Translations under genes and position numbers: made by a program | Part shown: one piece after another, positions 58,731 to 64,000 of the stretch | How positions within the stretch are numbered: position 1 is the first letter of the stretch | Layout of the letters: every line of letters begins with the position of its first letter | The notes under the pieces: model-generated | Databases searched by the model: none | Told to the model about the DNA's origin: nothing | The model's input: the letters and a program-made list of their open reading frames with translations, nothing else | DNA from: Cellvibrionaceae bacterium | Lineage (GTDB): Bacteria; Pseudomonadota; Gammaproteobacteria; Pseudomonadales; Cellvibrionaceae | DNA length: 64,000 bases | NCBI GenBank assembly: GCA_024707385.1 | Contig: JANPZW010000013.1 | Span: 124,001 to 188,000, forward strand | Direction of reading: 5' to 3'

Positions 58731-60653
58731 ATGACGATCTTCAACCACTATCGCAATCGATTTGCTGCGACCCAACAAGAAGAACTGACCATCCAGGAAT
58801 ATCTGGAACTCTGCAAATCGGATCCGTCGGTCTATGCGACCGCAGCTGAACGTATGCTGCTTGCGATAGGAGAACCGGAGCTGGTCGACACATCCCGCGA
58901 CTCGCGCACGAGCCGGATTTTTTCCAACAAGGTCATCAAGCGGTACAAAGCCTTCGAAGAATTCTACGGCATGGAGGAATCGATTGAGCAAATCGTCTCC
59001 TTTTTCCGCCATGCCGCGCAGGGACTCGAAGAAAAGAAACAAATTCTCTATCTGCTCGGCCCGGTCGGGGGCGGCAAATCCTCCCTCGCAGAAAAATTAA
59101 AAAGCCTGATGGAAAAACAACCCATCTACTGCATTAAAGGCTCCCCGGTTTTCGAATCCCCTCTGGGCCTGTTCGATCCCGAAGAAGACGGCGCGATTCT
59201 GGAAGAAGATTACGGCATACCACGCCGTTACGTTAAAACCATCATGTCCCCTTGGGCGGTAAAACGTCTGCACGAATTCGGCGGCGATATCAGCCAGTTC
59301 AAGGTCATCAAAGTCCATCCATCGATTTTGAATCAGATTGCGATTTCCAAAACCGAACCCGGCGACGAAAACAACCAGGATATTTCCTCACTGGTGGGCA
59401 AAGTCGATATCCGCAAGCTGGAAGATTTCCCTCAAAACGATCCCGATGCCTACAGCTTTTCTGGCGGGTTGTGCCGCGCCAACCAGGGCATCATGGAATT
59501 CGTGGAAATGTTCAAAGCTCCAATCAAAGTATTGCATCCGCTGCTGACGGCGACACAGGAAGGCAATTTCAACGGCACGGAAGGCCTCGGCGCCATTCCA
59601 TTCGAAGGCGTTATTCTGGCGCACTCGAATGAATCCGAATGGCAGGCATTTAAAAACAACAAAAACAATGAAGCATTTATCGATCGGGTTTATATCGTCA
59701 AGGTCCCCTATTGCCTGCGGGTTTCAGAAGAAATCAAAATCTACGACAAACTTCTGCAGCACAGCTCACTGTCGCAAGCACCTTGCGCGCCGGACACATT
59801 AAAATTGCTCGCGCAATTTTCGGTTCTGTCGCGCCTCAAAGTGCCAGAGAACTCCAACCTCTTCTCCAAAATGAGGGTTTACGACGGGGAAAATCTGAAA
59901 GATACAGACCCGAAAGCCAAGTCGCTGCAGGAATATAAAGACAGCGCCGGTGTCGACGAAGGCATGGTCGGTTTGTCCACACGTTTTGCCTTTAAGATTC
60001 TGTCCAAAGTTTTCAACTTCGACCCCACTGAAATCGCCGCCAACCCGGTGCATTTGCTATACGTCCTGGAACAGCAGATCGAACAGGAGCAATTCGCGGA
60101 AGAAATCGCTACCCGCTACCTGGCGTTTATCAAAGAGTATCTCGCCCCGCGTTATGTCTCGTTTATCGGCAAGGAGATTCAGACAGCCTATCTCGAATCC
60201 TACGCCGAATACGGCCAGAATATTTTCGACCGCTACGTCACTTACGCCGACTTCTGGATCCAGGATCAGGAATATCGCGACCCTGAAACGGGAGAAATCC
60301 TCGATCGCGCGGCACTCAACGAGGAATTGGAAAAGATCGAAAAACCTGCCGGCATCAGTAACCCCAAGGATTTCCGCAACGAAATCGTCAATTTCGTTCT
60401 GCGCGCCCGCGCCAACAACAACGGCAAAAACCCGCTGTGGAGCAGTTACGAGAAGTTGCGCACTGTGATTGAGAAGAAAATGTTTTCCAACACAGAGGAA
60501 CTGCTGCCGGTTATCTCCTTCAACACCAAATCCTCTAAAGAGGATCAAAAGAAACACGAGGATTTCGTCGACCGCATGGTCAAACGCGGCTACACGGAGA
60601 AACAGGTACGGCTTCTGTCTGAATGGTATTTACGCGTTCGCAAATCGCAATAA
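58731..60653 (+). CDS. yeaG: PrkA/YeaG family serine protein kinase
   Basis: 640 residues. AAA-type N-domain with Walker [18 protein letters not shown] and family blocks [33 protein letters not shown] and [13 protein letters not shown]. The C-terminal kinase-like domain has [24 protein letters not shown]. In E. coli YeaG acts with YeaH in nitrogen-starvation and stationary-phase stress. ATG 58731 (GAGGAGG upstream) is chosen over 58680. The order yeaG-yeaH-spoVR is the classical co-conserved cluster. Confidence 0.95.
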   Translation: MTIFNHYRNRFAATQQEELTIQEYLELCKSDPSVYATAAERMLLAIGEPELVDTSRDSRTSRIFSNKVIKRYKAFEEFYGMEESIEQIVSFFRHAAQGLEEKKQILYLLGPVGGGKSSLAEKLKSLMEKQPIYCIKGSPVFESPLGLFDPEEDGAILEEDYGIPRRYVKTIMSPWAVKRLHEFGGDISQFKVIKVHPSILNQIAISKTEPGDENNQDISSLVGKVDIRKLEDFPQNDPDAYSFSGGLCRANQGIMEFVEMFKAPIKVLHPLLTATQEGNFNGTEGLGAIPFEGVILAHSNESEWQAFKNNKNNEAFIDRVYIVKVPYCLRVSEEIKIYDKLLQHSSLSQAPCAPDTLKLLAQFSVLSRLKVPENSNLFSKMRVYDGENLKDTDPKAKSLQEYKDSAGVDEGMVGLSTRFAFKILSKVFNFDPTEIAANPVHLLYVLEQQIEQEQFAEEIATRYLAFIKEYLAPRYVSFIGKEIQTAYLESYAEYGQNIFDRYVTYADFWIQDQEYRDPETGEILDRAALNEELEKIEKPAGISNPKDFRNEIVNFVLRARANNNGKNPLWSSYEKLRTVIEKKMFSNTEELLPVISFNTKSSKEDQKKHEDFVDRMVKRGYTEKQVRLLSEWYLRVRKSQ

Positions 60654-60670
60654 TCCACGAGGAGTCACGA

Positions 60671-61942
60671 GTGACTTATATTGTCGATCGCAGGTTGAAT
60701 TCCAAGAACAAAAGCACTGTCAATCGGCAACGCTTCCTGGAGCGCTATCGCCAACACATCAAAAAAAGCGGTGTCGGAGGCGATAGACAAGCGCTCTATC
60801 ACTGATATTCACAGCGGCGAAAAAATCAGCATCCCCGCGAAAGATATAGGTGAGCCGGTTTTTCATCACGGTCAGGGGGCAAGAAAGTTCGCGTATTGCC
60901 GGGCAACCGCGATTTCGTGACTGGCGATCAGATAAAACGCCCTGAAGGCGGTGGTGGCAGTGGCAACGGTAAAGGCGCCGGCAATTCCGGCGAAGGCATG
61001 GACGATTTCGCTTTCAATATCACCCAGGAAGAATTTCTCAACTTCATGTTTGAAGATCTGGCGCTGCCCAATCTGGTGAAACGCCATCTCGCCGGCAATA
61101 CAGAATTCAAACTCCATCGCGCCGGCATTGCCAATGAAGGCACACCGGGGAAAATCAATATAGTGCGCTCTCTGCGCGCTGCCAATGCACGCCGCATTGC
61201 ACTCACTGGCGGCAAGCGCCGGAGATTGAAGGAGCTGGAAGCCGAAGCGGCAGCGCTGCTCAACTCGACGCATCCGGAAGAGCTCGCACGTCTGAATGAA
61301 ATTCAGCTGGAAATTGCCGAGCTGCGCAAAAGAATTCAGCGGGTTCCCTGGCTCGACGATTTTGACCTGAAATACAACCTGCATGTCAAACACCCGGTGC
61401 CGCGCTCTCGCGCCGTGATGTTCTGCATCATGGACGTGTCGGGCTCCATGGATCAGGCGACCAAAGATATCGCCAAGCGTTTTTTCCTACTCCTGTTTCT
61501 GTTTCTGCAACGCAATTACGAATATACGGAGGTGGTGTTCATTCGCCACCACACCAGTGCGAAAGAAGTGGATGAACAGGAATTCTTCTACAGCCGCGAA
61601 ACCGGTGGCACCATCGTGTCCAGCGCTTTGAAGCTGACCGATGAAATCATCAGCGAGCGCTATCCGCCGGAACAGTGGAATATTTACGCCGCGCAAGCCT
61701 CCGATGGTGACAACTGGAATGACGACTCCAGCATCTGCTACAAGATTTTGTCTGAGCGGTTGATGCCGAAATTGCAGTATTTTTCCTATATCGAAATAAC
61801 TTCCCGGGACCACCAGGCGCTGTGGTCTTCGTACGAAAAAGTTCTGGAGGATTTTCCGCAGACATTTGCGATGCGCCAGCTTGTGAGTGCCAGCGATATA
61901 TTCCCAGTCTTCCGCCAGCTGTTCCAAAAAAAGGTAGCCTAG
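60671..61942 (+). CDS. yeaH: YeaH/YhbH family (DUF444) protein with von Willebrand A-like domain (two compensating indels)
   Basis: About 423 residues after correction. GTG 60671 gives [19 protein letters not shown], the normal YeaH start. An A7 run at 60761-60767 (six expected) shifts the frame out, and a G5 run at 60875-60879 (six expected) shifts it back. Corrected, it reads [19 protein letters not shown] and [21 protein letters not shown]. The rest is clean: [21 protein letters not shown] and a MIDAS-like MDVSGSMDQ in the VWA domain. It works with YeaG; mechanism unclear. It lies 17 bases after yeaG and 0 bases before spoVR. Confidence 0.92.
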
Positions 61943-63463
61943 ATGACACGGGCAGAATCCCCGATTTCCACCACCTCCGAGTGGAGTTTTGAGCTGGTGC
62001 AGGCTTACGACCGCGCCATCGGCCAAATTGCGGAAGAATACGGTCTGGACACCTACCCCAATCAGATCGAAATCATCAGCTCGGAACAAATGATGGACGC
62101 CTACGCGTCCGTCGGTATGCCGATCGGCTACAGCCACTGGTCCTACGGCAAACAATTCCTCAATGTGCAGCAGTCCTACAATCGCGGGCAGATGGGCCTC
62201 GCTTACGAAATCGTCATCAATTCTAATCCCTGTATCTCGTACCTCATGGAAGAAAACACCATGATGATGCAGGCTCTGGTGATTGCCCACGCGTGTTACG
62301 GCCACAATTCTTTTTTCAAAGGCAATTATCTGTTTCGCGCCTGGACTGATGCGTCGTCCATCATCGACTATCTGGTTTTTGCCAAGCAGTACATCGCCCA
62401 GTGCGAGGAAAAATATGGCGTTGAGTCGGTGGAAGCCATTCTCGACTCCTGTCACGCCATCATGAATTACGGTGTCGACCGCTATAAAAGACCCTACCCC
62501 ATTTCCACTCAGGAAGAGCAATTGCGGCAGAAGGAGCGAGAGGAATATCTGCAGCGCCAGATCAACGATCTCTGGCGCACCATTCCCGTTGACGATCATG
62601 ATAAAAAACAGAAGAGGACCGCGCGCTTCCCCGAGGAGCCGCAAGAGAATCTGCTGTATTTCATCGAGAAAAAGGCGCCACTGCTCGAACCCTGGCAGCG
62701 TGAAATCGTGCGCATTGTGCGCAAGATCGCGCAATATTTTTATCCCCAGAGACAGACCCAGGTGATGAATGAAGGTTGGGCGACCTTCTGGCATTACCAG
62801 CTGATCAACACGCTGTACGATCGCGGGTTAATTACCGACGGATTTATGCTGGAGTTCATGCAGTCGCACACCAGCGTGATTTATCAGCCGTCCTATGACA
62901 GCCCCTACTACAACGGCATCAATCCCTATACGCTGGGTTTTAGTATTTTTACGGATCTCAAACGCATCTGTGAGAATCCCACCGAGGAGGACAAGCGCTG
63001 GTTTCCGGATATCGCCGGCAGCAACTGGCTGGAAACTCTCGACTTTGCCATGCGCAACTTCAAGGATGAGAGTTTTATTCTGCAATTTTTATCGCCCAAG
63101 GTAATGCGCGATCTGAAGCTGTTTTGCATTCTGGATGACGATCACAACGCGACCATCAATGTAACCGCCATTCACGATGACGATGGTTATAGAGCGGTGC
63201 GCGAATCCCTCTCGGCGCATTACAACCTCGGCAACCGCGAGCCCAACATTCAGATTTTTGAAGTCGATGTGCGCGGCGATCGCTCCATCACCCTGCACCA
63301 CCAGCAATTCAACCGCCAGCCGCTGGACGACGACTCCACGAAAGAAGTACTCAAGCACATACACCGGCTGTGGGGATTTGACGTGCATCTGCATTCGCTG
63401 CGCGACAATGAAATCTTCGAGCGTTTTCATTGCCCCGACCCAAGGGCCAACGACGACCATTAG
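61943..63463 (+). CDS. SpoVR family protein
   Basis: 506 residues, E. coli YcgB-like. IAEEYGLDTYPNQIEIISSEQMMDAY opening, MPIGYSHWSYGK, NSNPCISYLMEENTMMMQALVIAHACYGHNSFF, and MNEGWATFWHYQLINTLYDRG with conserved His/Glu that suggest a metal site. C-terminal small domain (NIQIFEVDVRGDRSITLHH). The reaction is unknown. It is functionally associated with YeaG/YeaH through conserved gene order. The start follows the yeaH stop immediately, indicating coupling. Confidence 0.93.
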   Translation: MTRAESPISTTSEWSFELVQAYDRAIGQIAEEYGLDTYPNQIEIISSEQMMDAYASVGMPIGYSHWSYGKQFLNVQQSYNRGQMGLAYEIVINSNPCISYLMEENTMMMQALVIAHACYGHNSFFKGNYLFRAWTDASSIIDYLVFAKQYIAQCEEKYGVESVEAILDSCHAIMNYGVDRYKRPYPISTQEEQLRQKEREEYLQRQINDLWRTIPVDDHDKKQKRTARFPEEPQENLLYFIEKKAPLLEPWQREIVRIVRKIAQYFYPQRQTQVMNEGWATFWHYQLINTLYDRGLITDGFMLEFMQSHTSVIYQPSYDSPYYNGINPYTLGFSIFTDLKRICENPTEEDKRWFPDIAGSNWLETLDFAMRNFKDESFILQFLSPKVMRDLKLFCILDDDHNATINVTAIHDDDGYRAVRESLSAHYNLGNREPNIQIFEVDVRGDRSITLHHQQFNRQPLDDDSTKEVLKHIHRLWGFDVHLHSLRDNEIFERFHCPDPRANDDH

Positions 63464-63588
63464 TTCCAGCGGTTGCGTCGCAGCCGCTATTCCTTAGCCC
63501 ACATCCATTCCTGCGCATAAGACGTAAGATGCTGTCTAACGCTCTTTGATTGGGGCGCATTTTTATGCGGAAGCGGGTTAGGGATGGT

Positions 63589-64000
63589 ATGACGACAGCA
63601 ATTTTCTGGTTCACCCTCGATCTGCGCCTGCGGGATCTTCCCGGCTTGGCCGCCGCAATGCGCCAGTACGATCAGGTGGTGCCGGTTTTTATTCTCGACC
63701 AGAGTGATCCATGGTTTTTCGGCGGCGCGAGCCAGTGGTGGCTGGACCACAGTCTGGAAAAACTCAGTGCCGATATCGCCGCACAGGGAGGCCAACTGAT
63801 TCTGCGTCGCGGCGACACCCTGCCCTGCCTGCGCCAAATGATTCTGCAGACCGGCGCAGTTGCCGTCCATTTCAGTCGCGCCTACGAACCCTGGCTCGCC
63901 GCAAAACAACAGCAGGTTTTTCACACGCTCGCGGCGGAAGGTATCGCCTGCAAGCGCTACGGCGGCCGGCTCCTCCTGGAGCCGGAACTCATCCTCAATC
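63589..64000 (+). CDS. phrB: Deoxyribodipyrimidine photolyase, N-terminal part (runs off right edge)
   Basis: The visible 137 residues form the photolyase alpha/beta antenna domain: TAIFWFTLDLRLRDLPGLAAAM, VVPVFILDQ, ASQWWLDHSLEKLSADIA, LILRRGDTLPCLRQM and VHFSRAYEPW. The enzyme uses light and FAD to split UV dimers. It could also be a cryptochrome-like relative, since the FAD domain is outside the window. ATG 63589 has AGGGA upstream; ATG 63565 is an in-frame alternative. Confidence 0.85.
   Translation, partial: MTTAIFWFTLDLRLRDLPGLAAAMRQYDQVVPVFILDQSDPWFFGGASQWWLDHSLEKLSADIAAQGGQLILRRGDTLPCLRQMILQTGAVAVHFSRAYEPWLAAKQQQVFHTLAAEGIACKRYGGRLLLEPELILN

Noticed and set aside
4373..60879. Homopolymer frameshifts as phase-variation switches of EPS genes
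   Set aside because: The same kind of indel hits yeaH, prsR, GH15 and SMP-30, and both signs occur; sequencing error is simpler.
61487..62794. 435-codon frame on the minus strand across yeaH and spoVR
   Set aside because: Fully antisense to two well-recognised conserved genes; a codon-bias shadow.
1..64000. CRISPR array, prophage, insertion sequence or integron
   Set aside because: No regularly spaced repeats, transposase, integrase or terminal inverted repeats were seen anywhere in the window.

Overview
The window looks like the chromosome of a motile, probably marine gammaproteobacterium, in the general neighbourhood of Cellvibrionales/Alteromonadales. This is inferred from gene content: rlmB next to rnr, nhaR, yccA, xseB-ispA, yeaG-yeaH-spoVR, a sodium-type pomA-pomB stator pair, a CsrB-like RNA with a GacA-type upstream box, and a prsK/prsR-linked exopolysaccharide locus. 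No phage, insertion sequence, CRISPR array or rRNA was seen.

Layout. 1-1573: C-terminal part of a DUF1631 protein. 1797-6001: prsK and prsR (regulators of PEP-CTERM/exopolysaccharide systems), a good sigma-54 promoter, and a 60-residue secreted protein with a PEP-CTERM-like tail. 6230-31365: a Wzx/Wzy-type exopolysaccharide locus. It holds the initiating phosphosugar transferase, an outer-membrane beta-barrel, a WecG-type and six or seven other glycosyltransferases, an acyltransferase, a beta-helix lipoprotein, the Wzy-like polymerase, the Wzx flippase, an adenylation/carrier/acyltransferase fusion, and the Wza-kinase-Wzz export operon. No exosortase gene is in the window. 31531-38452: rpe, DUF3530, ldhA, rlmB, rnr and tRNA-Leu(CAG). 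38856-53468: accessory metabolism and transport: ExoD, CorA, a TPP enzyme/enolase-superfamily/GH15 operon, an acyltransferase, two LysR regulators, a glycosyltransferase, GST, YccA, SMP-30 and an HNH nuclease. 53570-56771: an apparent attenuator or small-RNA unit, a CsrB-like RNA, and pilZ-pomB-pomA. 56973-64000: xseB-ispA, the yeaG-yeaH-spoVR stress operon and a photolyase truncated by the window edge.

How the parts fit. PrsK/PrsR is expected to act through sigma-54 on the small PEP-CTERM-like gene and perhaps on the polysaccharide locus. The sugar transferase starts the repeat unit on undecaprenyl phosphate, the glycosyltransferases extend it, Wzx flips it, Wzy polymerises it, and Wzz, the kinase-like protein and Wza control length and export. 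The CsrB-like RNA would sequester CsrA/RsmA and so could coordinate motility (pomAB, pilZ) with exopolysaccharide production; this link is inferred.

Data quality matters. Fourteen otherwise well-conserved genes are broken by single-base indels, nearly all in homopolymer runs, including household genes such as yeaH. This points to homopolymer sequencing or assembly errors rather than gene decay. These genes are annotated over their full reconstructed spans, with the break stated.
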